Of a stretch of 64,000 nt of DNA, positions 1-12,520 are shown piece after piece; the first letter of the stretch is position 1, and every line of letters begins with the position of its first letter. The notes under the pieces are model-generated. The model worked only from the letters and a program-made list of their open reading frames with translations. It had not been told where the DNA came from and ran no database searches. A program made the translations under genes and the position numbers. Source of the stretch: Culex pipiens pallens (lineage: Eukaryota > Arthropoda > Insecta > Diptera > Culicidae); assembly GCF_016801865.2 (NCBI RefSeq), contig NC_068939.1, forward strand, positions 143,902,756 through 143,966,755. The letters are read 5' to 3'.

Positions 1-25
1 GGTCCGATTTTCAATGTTAATACAT

Positions 26-205
26 GAAAATATTGTGAAATTTTTCGATCTCTTCGAAAAAAATATCAATAAAATCAAGACTAGCATTTTAAAAGGACCA
101 AACATTGAATATTACGCCCATTTCAAATGCTAGTCTTGATTTAAAAAAAATAAAAAATATTTTTTTCGAAAAGATTGGAAAATTTGACCATGTTTCTCTA
201 TGGCT
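26..205. repeat. Dispersed hairpin repeat, copy 1
   Basis: AT-rich sequence with a perfect 15-bp inverted repeat (75-89 against 125-139) around a short loop containing accaaacattgaatatta. The same loop and arm sequence recurs at about 5540-5760 and 53978-54110, so this is a dispersed family. No coding capacity is seen. The rest of 1-1100 holds a second dispersed repeat at 340-480 and otherwise nothing recognisable. Confidence 0.6.
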
Positions 206-339
206 CAAAATTTGCGGATTTTGTCCCCTAAAACATATAAAAAAATCACGAAAATCAAAAAATACGTATTTTGGGAAATTGAGTTTTAGTGAAAAAAAGC
301 TGATTAAAAAATCTGCAATTTTTTTCCGTGTACCTATTT

Positions 340-480
340 TTTTCTCAAAAGTCCTCAACAATACCTACAACTTTGCCGAAGACACCAAATTGATCAGAAA
401 ATTCACTAAAAAGTTACAGCTATTTGAATATTTACATACCATTTTTGTATGGACAGCAGCCACAATTGTATGGAGACTTG
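340..480 (+). repeat. Dispersed 'gccgaagacacc' repeat, copy 1
   Basis: Shares the stretch aactttgccgaagacacc and its flanks with about 4079-4640 (opposite strand), 50845-51000 and 54240-54790. Noncoding interspersed repeat. The long copies at 4.1 and 54.2 kb are reverse complements of each other over roughly 500 bp. Confidence 0.6.
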
Positions 481-1102
481 TATGGGTGAACCAATGACGC
501 AAAATAGCTTATTTGGTCATAGGGAAGGCCCCCACAAAGTTTGAGCCAAATAAAAAAATACAAATAAAATCCAATTCCGGTTTTGGTAGAGAATTGCTCA
601 TATGTCCATGCTGCTATTGAATGGAAATAAGCCTTGCTTTCCATTGAACTTAATGACTCATGCAAATTTCTTAAAAATAACAATTAAACCTGTGAGTTCA
701 CACCTATCAGCTCAAAAATAAATTTCGGACAATGTCTCAAATAGCGAAAAAATATTCAAAGCCACCAGACCGATTGCAAAAGTGATTTGCGTCACTGATC
801 AAACCCTTTCTCAGAAACGCCCAACTGACGGGAAAAAACATAAAAGGGTCAACACCGTGGGACCAAAAGTTTAATGAGGCACAATGTAGCGTTGCTGAAA
901 TAATTAAAAGCAGATGAATAACGACATTGGAGACCGTAACGACGGGATAGCCGGTATTGCCCTTTTGATTGGTGACACAATAACCGATATTTTACGCTCG
1001 TTTCACAGTTTTTATTTTATGGATGGGGATTTTCTGGTGAAAAGCGTTTCGCACTAATTAGGATGGCTGAATATTAACAAGCAGTGGTTGATCTGTTCAG
1101 AT

Positions 1103-1108
1103 TTTATT
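1103..1108 (-). promoter_or_regulatory. Poly(A) signal AATAAA of the CLIP protease
   Basis: AATAAA on the minus strand (TTTATT on the plus strand), about 31 nt past the stop codon at 1139-1141, so it is well placed to end the protease transcript. Confidence 0.6.
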
Positions 1109-1138
1109 CGAAATATATGTGTTTAACATTTGCCCTCA

Positions 1139-4100
1139 CTATTGTTCCAATTTGCTCACAATCCACTCGGTGTGCTGTCCCACGTTGGTGAAAATGCCAA
1201 TTGGCTTGCTGGCTTGGCACTCCTTCATATGGTTCAGGATTCCAGCCAGCTCGTGTACTACTCCAACGCCCGCAACTTGCCGTGTACTGGTCACGGCTCC
1301 ACCGGAATCCGCGTGGCATTTGTCACCCTCGTTGACCGGAACCGTACAGAGGTACTCGTTGGCCCTCCGAAAGCCTGCCGGAAGATTGCCCTTGCACTGC
1401 TCCTGGCTAAGCGCGTTTAACTTGGATCGAACCTTGTAACGGCTAGTGTTACCTGAAGTAGAACACAACTTTAATATCTTTTTTATACCAACCCAAAATT
1501 CATGACCAACTCACCACACCCATTGTTCCCCCATCCGGCCAGCGTTAACACCTGGTCGTCGCCCTTGGCCACCACGGCCCGTTCCGGCAGGCACACCGGA
1601 CGAACCCACGAACTCGTGGCGACGGGTTCCACCAACCGAAGCAGTGCAATGTCGTTCAGCTGCGGACGATGATGGCGGGCGTACTGCTCGTGGACATGCA
1701 CGCTTTCGACGGCCACGTCTATGGCCGGATCGGCGCAGTAGAACTCGCTAAAGTCTCCGATGGAGATGCAATCCACCGTCGATTCAGTGTCCCACTCGCC
1801 GAGGCGCACCGTCAGTCTGCAAAGAATAGAAAGTAGCAAAAGATTTGTTCTAATCTATTTACCAATTTACAGGCTTTTCGCATAAAAATCTAATTTCATT
1901 AAACATTTTTTTTTTAATTTGCAGTATTTCTTGAAACTATCGCCATATTGTACCACTAGATTTTCCATACAAGTATCTTTATTTGTTTAGAAGTTCATCC
2001 ACAATAAACGGTCTTGAGAAAAAAAGATAACGGAGTCCATAATGATAAACTAACACAAAATGGTGTTCATATGTTCTTTGAAATAGTGCATCCCTTTGAA
2101 AACCGTGGTAACCGATATTTCAAACTTTTAACGTTTTGGAACTTGAATTGGAAATGTGGCATTAGTCAGGGTCAAATGTTAAATTCTCTTTAAAAAACTA
2201 ACTTAATCCACCTATGTGGTTGATGCCTTCCTCACTTTTTACCAACAATGGGTAATATTAGTGGTTTGGACACATATTTCAGCTATTTTTTTAGATCCAG
2301 AAAAATAAGCACACAGATATAACTTAAGTGGTCATAACTCGAAGCAGGGTTGCCAGATCTTCAATGTTGTGAACTCGTTGGAAAGGTCTCTCGATTACCT
2401 AATCAACTATGGGTCGGATGGTGGATCCGGACATCGTTTGCATACATTTAATTGAGATCCGGCTTCAAAAAAGTACACAAATATCACTTAAGTCGTCATA
2501 ACTCGAGACACGGTTGCCAGATCTTCAATGTTGTAGACTCATTGGAAAGGTCTCTCGATTACCTAACCAACTATGGGTCGGATGATGGATCCGGACATCG
2601 TTTACATGCATATAAATGAGATCCGGATATATGTGAAAACACATTTTTATACATAACTTTTGAACTAGTTATCGAAACTTCAAACAATTCAATAGCGATG
2701 TATGGGACCCTAAATCAAGTCGAATGCAACTGGTTTGGTCAAAATCGGTTCAGCCAGTGCTGAGAAAACTCAGTGAGAATTTTGGTCACATACATACATA
2801 CACACACACACATACACACACACAGGCATTTGTTCAGTTTTCGATTCTGAGTCGATATGTATGTATATATGAAGGTGGGTCTTCGAGCTTTTAATAAAAA
2901 GTTCATTTTTAGAGCAGGATCCAATTGTTCGCTCTACAGCATTGCATTGGCATTCTCAATTGCGAGATTCCTACTTAAAACTAGGTGCCCAAAGGCTTGA
3001 TTGTTGAGGCAATTGCAAACTTCTGTTGACACCGAAGCTTCCATCCATCCCGGGATTCCAACCATTGGATTGTGAATCTAACTGCCTACAAATTTTGAAA
3101 AAAAAAGAAATCAAATACTTACTAGCAAACCCCAAAATGTTGTTATCTCAACATTGAAAATTTAAGTAAAAATGAAACCCTCTAACGTCAATGGTAGCAC
3201 CAGCGCACTAAAATTTGAGATCGAATTCCTCGGATATGTGACAATATTTTCAACTGCTTCTTTTTGCAAATGTTTAGGAAATTTATAAACTAACTTCTGA
3301 CCAAATTTCATCCACATTGATGGAGTATGAGCGTTTTTACAAACCAAAATGTAAACAAAAATGGGCTATTTTTGGAAAAAATAATTAATAGTAGTTTATG
3401 CAACAAGTTGCAAAAAGAGGATTTTTTCAGCACGAGTCGTACATTTATCAAACGAGGTTCACCGAGTTGGATAAATACGAAGAGTGCTGAAAAATCAAGT
3501 TTTGCAACGAGTTCCATACAACATTTTTTGCAATTCCAAAAAACACACAATGAGTGAAATTTTATGTCAAATTTTCATGTTTTTTGTCAATAAATCATTT
3601 AAATCATAAAAATGTTGAAAAGTGTTACTTTTCGAAACAAGTTCTGAAAAGTTCAACTTTTCAGCACCCATTTGAGTGCTGAAAAGTAGAACTTTTCAGC
3701 ATTTATTTGGAAAAGTGTTGCTATTCGATTCTGTTATTTTTGGTACAGAAAAGTAGGCTATTTCGTCGTTCAAGAATGACAGGAAAAGTAAGTAGTTTCA
3801 CGATGGAATTGCAAAAACACTATTTTTACAAGCTAGCACAACTGACACGAATGCATTTTAGATGAAACAAAAAATGTTCAGGAAACACCCTTGTCAAGAG
3901 TCCATGTATATTAAATTTGATACTTTAACTTGTTTGATTTATATAACAAAATTTCTTGAAGGCAAATTTTTCAAAATGCGCTAAAATCAATAGGACCAAA
4001 AAAATGAAACAATTAAAAAATAAATAAATAAACTTTTTTGGTGCCTTCGGTATGCCCAAAAAAGCCATTTTGCATCATAAGTTTAACCATATAATTTTCC

Positions 4101-7100
4101 GTACAAATTTGGCAGCTGTCCATACAAAAATGATATGTGAAAATTCAAAAATCTGTATCTTTTGAAGGAATTCTTTGATCGATTTGGTGTCCTCGGCAAA
4201 TTTGTACGTATCGATATGGACTACACTGAAAAAAAAATGATACACGGTAAAAATGTTTTGGTGATTTTTAATTTCACTTTTTGTCACTAAAACATGAGTT
4301 GCAAAAAAAACACTATTTTTATTTTTTTTATTTTTAGAAGACATCAAATGCCAACTTTTCAGAAATTTCCAGAATGGGCAAAAAATCTTTGACCGAGTTA
4401 TGATTTTTTGAATCAATACAATTTAAAAAAAAAAATCGAAATATTGGTCGCAATTTTTTTTCATTTTCATTTTTCGATGTAAAATTGAATTTGCAATCAA
4501 AAAGTTCTCTAGTGAAATTTTGATAAAGTGCACCGTTTTCAAGTTATAGCCATTTTTATGTAACTTTTTTCAAAATTGTCACAGTTATTGATTTTTTAAA
4601 AATAGTGCCCTGTTTGCCAACTTTTGAAAAAAATATTTACCAAAGAAACAAGTAGAAAATTCATAGAAACTACCATACTAAGCTATGCGGATATATTCCG
4701 GGGTCAAAAACCATCGAATTCTTGCTTGTTACGGTGGTAGATTCATAGATCTTAACTCTAGGAAGTCTTTGGATGACCCAGGACATCCAAACACATCGCA
4801 ACACCCCAAAAATGTAGTCTACCATACTCACTGAAGCTATGCGGATATGTTCCGGCGTCAAAAATCGTCGACCCCTTGCTTTTAACGGCGGTAGACCCAC
4901 AGATCTTAACTCCAGGGAGTCCTTGGATGTCCCAGAACATCCCAAAACATCAGCAAACTAGTCTACCATACTCACTGAAGCTATGCGGATATGTTCCGGT
5001 TTCAATAACTGTCAACTTCTTGCTTGTTACGGCGGTAGACCCACAGATCTTAACTCCAGGGAGTTCTTGGATGACCCAGATCATCCCAATAAGTTGTTAA
5101 AATAATGATCTGTAGCCTACCACATTCACTGAAGCAGTCTGGGTAGGACCCGTTGTCAAAATCTTGAAGTTTCTACTTGTTTCTTTGGTAAGCCTGTTGC
5201 AAAACATTTCCGGAAGTTTCGGATGGACTTGAGCATCTCAGGTGTTCCAAAACTATGATGAAATGTTTAAATAACATTTCTTAACAAAATACAATTGATA
5301 CATTTTGAAAATTCTCCGAAAAGTTACGAAATCCCAAATATTCTTAATTTAAGTCATATTCTCAATTTAAGTCATGGACATTCTTTTTTTAAACGATTCT
5401 CGATTTAAACACCCCCATTTCGTTGTGTAAATCAAGAATATGGTGTATTACCATGCAAAGGTTTAAAAACAAGAAAATTGATGTTTTTTAAGTCTCGCCC
5501 AAACAACCCACCATTTCTAATGTCGATATGTAAGCAACCAATGGTCCGATTTACAATGTTAAAACATGAAACACTCGTGAAATTTTGAGTTCTCTTCGAA
5601 AAAAATATTTCCATAAATTTTAAATCAAGACTAACATTTCAAAAAGACCAAACATTCAATATTACGCCCTTTTAATATGTTGATTAAAAATTTTTGAAAA
5701 TATTTTTTTCGAAGAGATCGAAAAATTTCACGAATGTTTCATGTTTTAACTTTGTAGATCGGACCTTTTTTTGCTGAGAATCAGAATTTTTCTTTTCAAC
5801 AAATTTTTTTTTGTGATGAGTGAATGCATCCGGTCTGTTTTTTTTTATTTTCGAAAAATCCCCACATACAAGCAGTTCACAAGCCACAACAATCGTCCAA
5901 GGGGTCATTCTTATGCAAAATTAGCTGAACTTTCCGAAAAAATACTTTCGAAGAACACAATTGAGTTTTTGGGGTTAAAAATTAAAAAAACTGGTCAAAA
6001 TCATAACTTTTTCAAAAAAACTTTTTTGTAAAATTCTGATAACTCGTGAAGAATACATGCAAACCTCTTATGTCTATATATCTGCTCTACAACTTTGTAG
6101 AACATTGTTGCACTCTAAAATGTAACCCTGCCATGTTAGAAAAACACGTAATTTTGAAATTAAAAATTCTGTTCTAAATGAAAAAATTACCCTTCTGGGT
6201 TATTCAAGATTCAAAAAGTACATTGATTTTCCCATAAAACAACATGTCTTACGAGTAACAACATGTCTTATGAGTAACGAGAAATGGCAGCGATTTTAAA
6301 ACTATTTTTTAACTTTTTTCATGAAAAATACGTTTCTTCGGAATTTTGAGTACGCCATAAATCGGGCGTCAAATTTTACACAAAAGTCCCTTTGACACCA
6401 AATTTCTATCTCTTCACGGTTGCCAGCTACAAATCACTAAAAAACGTGTCTTAGTAAAAAACCAGAAAAAATGAAAGGGGTCGCACCGCCCCACCGTCAC
6501 GAAATATCGGAAAATGGACCTCAGATTCGTGATCAGGAACCAAAATAACCCCTTAGAGCAAAGTTTTACGCAAATTGAAGAGGGGTCGGGGCAACTTTTC
6601 CGATTTCGTGTGAGTTGGTAGAGAATTACCTATGGGCAAACGAATGATGCAAAATGGCTTCTTTGGGTATACCGAAGGTACCAAAAAAGTTTCAGCCGGA
6701 TTAAAGAATACAAAAATTAAAATTAAAGATAAAAGACCGATTCCATAGAGAACTGCTCGGTTATTTAGGACTTGTATGGGAATCTCAGAGAATTATTGAA
6801 AGAAGCTTAAATAAATCTAAGGTTTAGCAATGAATTAATTGTAAGAAAATGATGTTTGTGGTAGTGCCAATCTCTTTTATCGATTTTACATAAATATTAA
6901 CCTTGAAATCTAGTTTTTTTGTAGATATAGAGTTTTTAACGGTACAGAAAAAACTTCCTTATCTTCCTAGTGGAGCATTGGTACACCACTCCAAATTTAA
7001 AAATTTGGCATGGATTTAATGTTTTTGGGCCCAAAGTAGAGCTATTCTAGGGATATTGGACCAAAATTTACCTTTTTACTATTTTTAAAACGGTGAACGG

Positions 7101-10100
7101 TAAAAAAGTTTGTAAGGGACCATCTATAAACCACGTGGACACTTTAGGGGGGGGGGAGGTATGGCGATTGTCCACGCTCCATATAAAAAAGATTTTGTTG
7201 TATGGACAATTGTCCACGAATGAGGGGGGGGGGGGGTTCGAGATTTCCAAAAAGTGTCCACATGGTTTATGGATGGTCCCTAATATAAAAATTATATTTA
7301 AAATATCTTTAAAAATACATTATTAAATAGATCATATAAATTAATGTAACACCATACAATTCTACGCAACATTTTACCTAAAAAAATCGATTGGCCAGCA
7401 TTTATTACCTAATATAGCAGTCAGAGTATTTTAGTATCAGAACATGATCAGAGACGGTCAATTTTGCATTTCTACGTACTTGTTCCATATGGTTCTGTTG
7501 GTAACGCAATGGGCTGCGGTGAGCACGTAACGTGAGCTGATGAGGGCACCTCCACACTCGAAACTGAACTCGTACGCTATATAAGGACGAAACAAACACC
7601 CCCATCGGACGAATTTAAATTCACGTTTACGACCGAGAAGCTAATGAGGGCTTTGCAACCCAAAAGTGCACTCCCACAATGAGCCTCTATACATCATGGC
7701 CAAACCATTCTTACGTTTATTGCCGTAGTGAACCAGCGCCGTCCACGGCTGCTCGTCCAGTTTGGTGAAGTTCTCTCCAAATAGTTGATAACTCGGTTGA
7801 ATTCCACAGTCCCCAGGCTGTGGCAGCAAACTCCACTGGTCCTGCACTGGTTTAGATTCCTGCTCGGTGACCTCGTGACCCTGGCCCTGACCCGCCTCAT
7901 CCACTCGGTTAACGGGGTCGAGCTGGCTGTGGCTGCGATTGCCGGCAATGGAATAGCTCGGACAGCAGACTAGACTTTTGCCCTCCAGCTTGCCACATTC
8001 ACTGCTGTACAGGAATGCCACATCGTCGTTGGTAAGAGTTTCCTTTCGCAGCACCGACAGGACGAGCTTGCACTCCTGCACCAGGACACAGTGGCCGGCC
8101 TCGTCGTTCGGGTTGATGCAGCTTGCGTTGTACGACACTGTACGGCGAAGGGGATAGAGCAGGGGAAACGGGGTTAAAGTGATTAAGGATAGCCTGGGAA
8201 ATTTTGGGGAAATTTTTGGGTCACTAGCTCTCATAAGGCGTCAATAGTGAAAAACGTTTCTAGCAAAAGAAAAACAAGAACCGTTTAGTGAAAAGACAAT
8301 AATTAAAATCTGAAAACTTTAAACAATATAGGAGAAAGTGAAGAGACTTGATCCTCTCTTTTTTGTATCGCACATACTGCCGTTCTACGCCTAATTGTCC
8401 CACGTTCAAAAAAGTACAACTGAGAAAAATGCGATTAAAATTTTTCGATCGATTTCTGTGTTTCTACACAGAAAAAAAAAATCATGGTAATATTACATCT
8501 GGGAAGGGGTACATCTTTAATGTCAGAAAAAAGGTGTAATTTTACCTCTGGAAATGTGTAATTTTACCACTTTTCTGGTGTAATGTCACTTTTTCAGTCT
8601 AAATTGAGGTAAAATTACATCATAAAAGAGGTAATATTCAACCTTCCAAAATTAAAGCTTCCAAATTTACATTATTTTTTTCTGTGTACGCATAATTGTC
8701 CCGTGGGTTTCTATTCGCCCTATAAGTCCCTAATTGCCCCAGTTAGCAGTTTATCACCCTTATTTATAATAATGCTTCGTAAAACCAATGAATCCGTGTA
8801 AGAAAAAACTTGGTGGGACAATTATGCGTAGAAGTTTAACAATGGGACAAACAGACTTGGTGTTGAGTTTCCGAACAAAGTACACTCAAACCCCGATGGT
8901 TTGACACCAACTGTTGTCAAACGAACGGGGTCACTTTTTAGTTTGACACCCCTTTTACACGGAGTTCACAAACACTACCAAACGTTTGTTTTGATTGTGT
9001 TCGTGAGCGCCGTGTAAAAAGTGACAGTTCGTCACTTTTTAGTTTGACTTTGACCAACCAACGAGGTACAATCTAAAAAAGTGTCAAACGAAAAAGTGAC
9101 CAACCACCGGGTGTTGAGTGTACCAGATTAAATGTGTTTTCTTTAAATATACGTCAAACTTAACTTAAAAATGTCAAAATCGTCAAAAAATAACATGGGA
9201 CCATTATGCGTACAACGGCAGCATAGCTCTCTTAATTTCTCACTAAACTTTATGAACTTTTTGCATGAATTGAAAGCCTTAACCATCTATGTTTGGTTGA
9301 TATGGGCAATGAATTCTTCGAGTCATGCCAAGCGGTTAAAAATAAAACCTGCAATGTTAGGGTAACTTGATCCCCCTTATACATTTTGAAGAAATCATAA
9401 GCGAAATCTTTCTTATGCATTTCTTATGATTTTCTATCGATTACAATTTTTTCACAAAAAAGCCTGATCGTTTTCGTTCATAATACAACAAGCTTAGTAT
9501 GAAAAAAAATTAAACATGGTACAAACCAGTACAAACTACAGTAAGTCATCTACAACAACACTAAAGAAAGAAGACCAGTGACTGTCAAAATGCAAGGATC
9601 AAGTCTCCCTAATTGCACTTTTTTTAATAATTGGTTGTAAAATTAGTATGACGATAAATTTAACGTCAAATGCGTGAGGGTTTTCTAGTTGATAAGTTTA
9701 TCAAACAATTCATGTATAAAGAAAAATGTGTGTAACTTAATTCGAACATATTTTATTTTTTTATTCTTTGTTTTCCACAATAAGTTTGAGTCAATTTCAC
9801 ACAACTTTCTAGAACAAAGCTATTTTATTACCCACATGCTGACGAGATACCGGCTAGGGATCAAGTCTCCCCACTCTCCCCGTGCATCATGCATATCGTA
9901 TGAGTTTATTAGGAATTAGTAAGACCACTTCAGTAATTCGAGTTCAAAACAGAGAGTGTCCACGTGGTTTGCGGATGACCCTTTATTAAATTATTATTAG
10001 TAATCACTTCATAACTATAATTTCACTATTCAGCTGATACTGGAAGAGGTATTTTAAAACAAATATTACATATTTTTAAAACTAATTTAATTAACTCGCT

Positions 10101-10265
10101 GTCCATCCCGACTAACCCCAGCTAATTATAACTTATGACAGCTTATCAACACTCACTCGCAACACTTGGCCGAGGACCGCCGCCGCCGCCGCCTCTGCCA
10201 CGACCTGCGTCAATCATCGCAACGCCATACGCAAATAATATAATTAACGGCCACAAACTTCTCAT
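1139..10265 (-). CDS. CLIP-domain serine protease, five exons
   Basis: Secreted chymotrypsin-fold protease of the arthropod CLIP family, which acts in haemolymph cascades (melanisation, Toll). Exons on the minus strand: 10265-10157, 8137-7715, 7576-7480, 1816-1515, 1452-1139. All junctions are GT-AG and the phases (1,1,2,1) agree, giving 414 residues. Exon 1 encodes a signal peptide (MRSLWPLIILFAYGVAMIDA) and a hexaglycine stretch. Exon 2 encodes the six-cysteine CLIP domain (CINPN...GHC...QEC...SSEC...VCC) and a linker. Exon 3 carries the catalytic His (LTAAHCV), exon 4 the Asp (NDIALLRL), exon 5 the Ser (CHADSGG). Asp189 (GDKC) predicts trypsin-like specificity. Odd points: the usual R|IVGG activation site reads YQ|LFGE, and Gly193 is Ala. 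Which CLIP subfamily it belongs to is not resolved. Exon 1 was assigned by phase and signal peptide and is the least certain part. Confidence 0.85.
2195..2925 (+). repeat. TIR-type repeat R1 (GCCTTCCTCAC), copy 1
   Basis: Starts near gatgccttcctcact and runs through a CA-rich microsatellite (about 2785-2825) to gttcatttttag. The same unit recurs at 43655-45003, where the matching end ctcagtgaggaaggc is present, so the full element has GCCTTCCTCAC/GTGAGGAAGGC inverted ends. This copy lacks the two insertions seen in the 43.7 kb copy and shows both empty sites. It contains two internal ~190-bp subrepeats (about 2330-2450 and 2490-2620) sharing ggttgccagatcttcaatg. Confidence 0.65.
2929..3095 (-). 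repeat. Twin-like SINE, truncated copy
   Basis: Reverse strand matches the 3' half of the full copy at 56121-56528: second tRNA-related region, then aagcctttgggcaccta and the gctgtagagcgaac end. The 5' half is missing. Confidence 0.65.
4079..4640 (-). repeat. Dispersed 'gccgaagacacc' repeat, copy 2 (long)
   Basis: Reverse complement of about 54240-54790, including the atttttttcagtgtagtcc stretch and the gccgaagacacc core. Noncoding. Confidence 0.6.
4671..5200 (+). repeat. Tandem repeat, about 150-bp unit, 3 to 4 copies
   Basis: Units begin with taccatact/taccacatt at 4671, 4820, 4964 and 5118, giving periods of 149, 144 and 154 bp. Each contains aagctatgcggatat and ggtagacccacagatctta or a close variant. 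The last unit is strongly diverged. Apparent reading frames across it are low-complexity products of the repeat. Confidence 0.75.
5540..5760. repeat. Dispersed hairpin repeat, copy 2
   Basis: Second copy of the family at 26-205, with the same caagacta...accaaacatt...ttacgccc order. Confidence 0.55.
6290..6640 (+). repeat. Dispersed repeat R3, copy 1
   Basis: Contains tgtccctttgac-type sequence, a block around gatcaggaac, and the end ggggcaacttttccgattt. Shared with 38870-39135 and 52740-53025 in the same order, partly with 14400-14465, and in reverse with 31545-31640. Noncoding. Confidence 0.6.
7116..7280. mobile_element. MITE of the GGGACCAT family, copy 1
   Basis: 165 bp with inverted ends gggaccatctataaaccacg / tggtttatggatggtccc and a second inner inverted pair (cgattgtccac...caattgtccac) around poly-G tracts. 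Flanked by TAA on both sides, suggesting a 3-bp target duplication. Other copies: 37709-37878 and a short one at 28527-28579. Confidence 0.75.
8465..8688. mobile_element. TIR element with TACACAGAAAAA ends
   Basis: 224 bp bounded by tacacagaaaaaaaaaa and attatttttttctgtgta, with internal repeats of ggtaatattac/gtgtaattttac type. It interrupts a host repeat containing cataattgtccc. Noncoding; the TA at each end fits a TA target duplication. Confidence 0.65.
8883..9120. mobile_element. TIR element with CACTCAA ends
   Basis: Inverted ends cactcaaaccccgatggttt and the complement of accaccgggtgttgagtg, flanked by TA on both sides. Contains repeated cactttttagtttgac. Noncoding, about 238 bp. The rest of 9123-10156 shows nothing recognisable except a MITE end remnant at 9957-9981 (gtccacgtggtttgcgg). 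Confidence 0.65.
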
Positions 10266-11923
10266 TCTATGCACTGAGTGACGCGCGCGATGCCACGCTC
10301 AAATATTGTTATCCTTGCCTTGTGATTTAATTCACCTAACCGTGCAACCGATTCACACCGCACACTCCGGAACTTTCACGTCCTGTTTCGTGTGACAACC
10401 GACTCCCCGAACTCCAAACAACAAATGTTTAATCCTTCACAACACCCGGCAAACTATATGAGCCCTCCTCACCATAGACTGAGACACAGACAGAGAGAGA
10501 GATGTACTGAAAATTGGATTGTACTCTCTGTAGGTTACTGCCAGCGTGGTTAGTGTGTGACAACTTTTAATTAGCCTGACAACCGACCCGGACCAGTTTG
10601 GAACTCGATTGTTGGGAATCACGTATATCAACGAACTCTTTCGGTACGCGTCCGTCCTGCGATGTGAATGTTTTCTCCAAACATCAAGTTTGCATTCGGT
10701 TTGGAAGCAAAAGTTAAAGAAATATAATTTTACCACTACAGAGAATTTCGATCCTTTCACCTACACAACGCAGACAAATTTCAAAAACACTGCTCAAATC
10801 ATATGTAAGTAGTGTTGGACTTTCTCGTATACATAATTGAAAACTTCTAAAATTCAATTGCAAAAAAACGATCTACCGCTAAAGGTGTAAGTGTTACTAC
10901 AGGGATACGTGGCTCAATCATTTATATTGATGTTTCTTAGAAACTGAATTTAAGAGTTTTATCTAACAAAAACAAAACAATCAGTTTTACTGCATCCAGC
11001 TGACTAAAACCATGAACTTCAATTGTTCATAACTTTCGAATGATCTCCAGACTATTTCATTATTTTGCTCTTTATTTGTGCCTGTTTACTTTTTCTTTGT
11101 TCGTTATCTGCTGGTGAAAATACGTCTATGAGTTTTAATTTTGATATCCACTTTTCGAGCAACTTTATAACCTTTCCACAACAGGAATAGTAATTATTGT
11201 TCCGGACAGGAGAAAGTGTATCGTCTGTTTGCCGTTGTTGATCAGCAAGAGCCAACAGTTGAACCAACACATCAATCCGGAAATTCCCGATTCGCCTGGC
11301 GTGTACAAATATTTAAATTTCAGCTGAAGTTCGCCTGTATTAATGAAACGATGAATACGTTCGACAAAGGCTTATCGCTATGCATTTGCTTTCTCTATCC
11401 TGGTTGTGGGTTCTATTTGATCGCCTATCAGTAATTGAAAGATGAGCGTAGTAGGTTGTTATTGTTAAGTGTGCACAGTTGAAAAATACAAATTTTTAAA
11501 GTGGGCAATTGTTCGCAAAAATCGGAAACGGATTCCACTGCCAGTTTGACAGATCATACGATTCAGCAATTGATTGGTGGCTTTTCAGTTTTTTTTTATT
11601 TTTATTTATTTTCTTTCAATCCTGTCGTTATTTCTGGAGCAACATTTAAAAAGGGCGCTTAAGAGTTTTGACAGCTGGATCTATATGGCAAGTTCTGAGT
11701 CAAAAGGTAACTATTCAACAAAACGCGCAGTGTAAACGAATAACGAATAGAGTTTTGTGAAAATTTTACCTGATGGCTCGGAATTTGTACAATAGTTACA
11801 GCTGTCAAAGTGCTTATCCACCTTTTTCTCGTGTTGCTCCAGATTTTTTGCATGTGAAAAAAAGATTGGCATACGTTTGCTCTCAAGGCCTACTTTCAGG
11901 GGTTTGCAAATTCAATTTAGATT

Positions 11924-12085
11924 TTTGCCTTCCTCACCTTTCTGAGGAAAGGCTATAAAATCATTCGAAAAATGGACTTCCAAATTTGACCATGTAGACT
12001 CACCTTCACGTATACCTATCGACTCAGAATCAAATTCTGAACAAATGTCTGTGCGTGTGTCTGGATGTGAGTCCGTGCACTGAAA
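11924..12085 (-). repeat. Repeat R1 fragment, copy 2
   Basis: gccttcctcacctttctgag followed by cgaaaaatggac and tatcgactcagaatcaaat, as in the end of R1 at 42180 and, reversed, at 2.8 and 44.9 kb. Confidence 0.5.
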
Positions 12086-12520
12086 AAAATGCACACAAAA
12101 CATAAAGGAAACGCATCTGGGGACCTGAAACTTCTGAGGAGGGTGTATTGTTCATAAGGGCAGATTAATGCAACACTGTGATATTTAACCAAACAAGTCT
12201 AATTCATTAGTCATGAAAAAGTGCAAACTCATGCTTTCCTAGCATTACACTTCACTGTAAATAACGATCCTGTAAATTCTTTAAAAACGCCCGACACGTA
12301 GACTCCTGTGGTTGCTGCACCCTATTCAAGCAGCAGCAGGCACTTTGTTTCAAGCTCAGCAAATCACCGTTCCGTAAATTAAAACGCCCGGAAACCCGAC
12401 ACACAGATAAATTAAAACAATTTGTTACTCCTCTGCGAGCACTGATGGTGATGCCATGTGTTTTTGGTTTCATGTGGTAGCGATTAGTTCAGGAGCAAGT
12501 TAGTCTGAGTGCAGAACAAC

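Larger units (their letters stand above)
1817..7479. other. Intron 3 of the CLIP protease, repeat-filled
   Basis: 5.66 kb between the His exon and the Asp exon. It contains a TIR repeat (2195-2925), a SINE remnant (2929-3095), a repeat with inverse copy at 54 kb (4079-4640), a minisatellite (4671-5200), a hairpin repeat (5540-5760), a repeat at 6290-6640 shared with 38.9 and 52.8 kb, and a MITE (7116-7280). No coding exon was found inside it. Confidence 0.7.

Noticed and set aside
105..683. Overlapping frames of 80-130 residues at the left edge
   Set aside because: AT-rich, Phe/Lys/Ile-rich translations of dispersed repeats, open on both strands; no domain or splice context.
2785..2825. CA microsatellite as an independent locus
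   Set aside because: Same CA run is at the same place in the other R1 copy (about 44850-44885), so it is part of that repeat.
4670..5100. Open frames across the minisatellite on both strands
   Set aside because: The frames are repeat products that recur with the unit; no start context or homology is evident.
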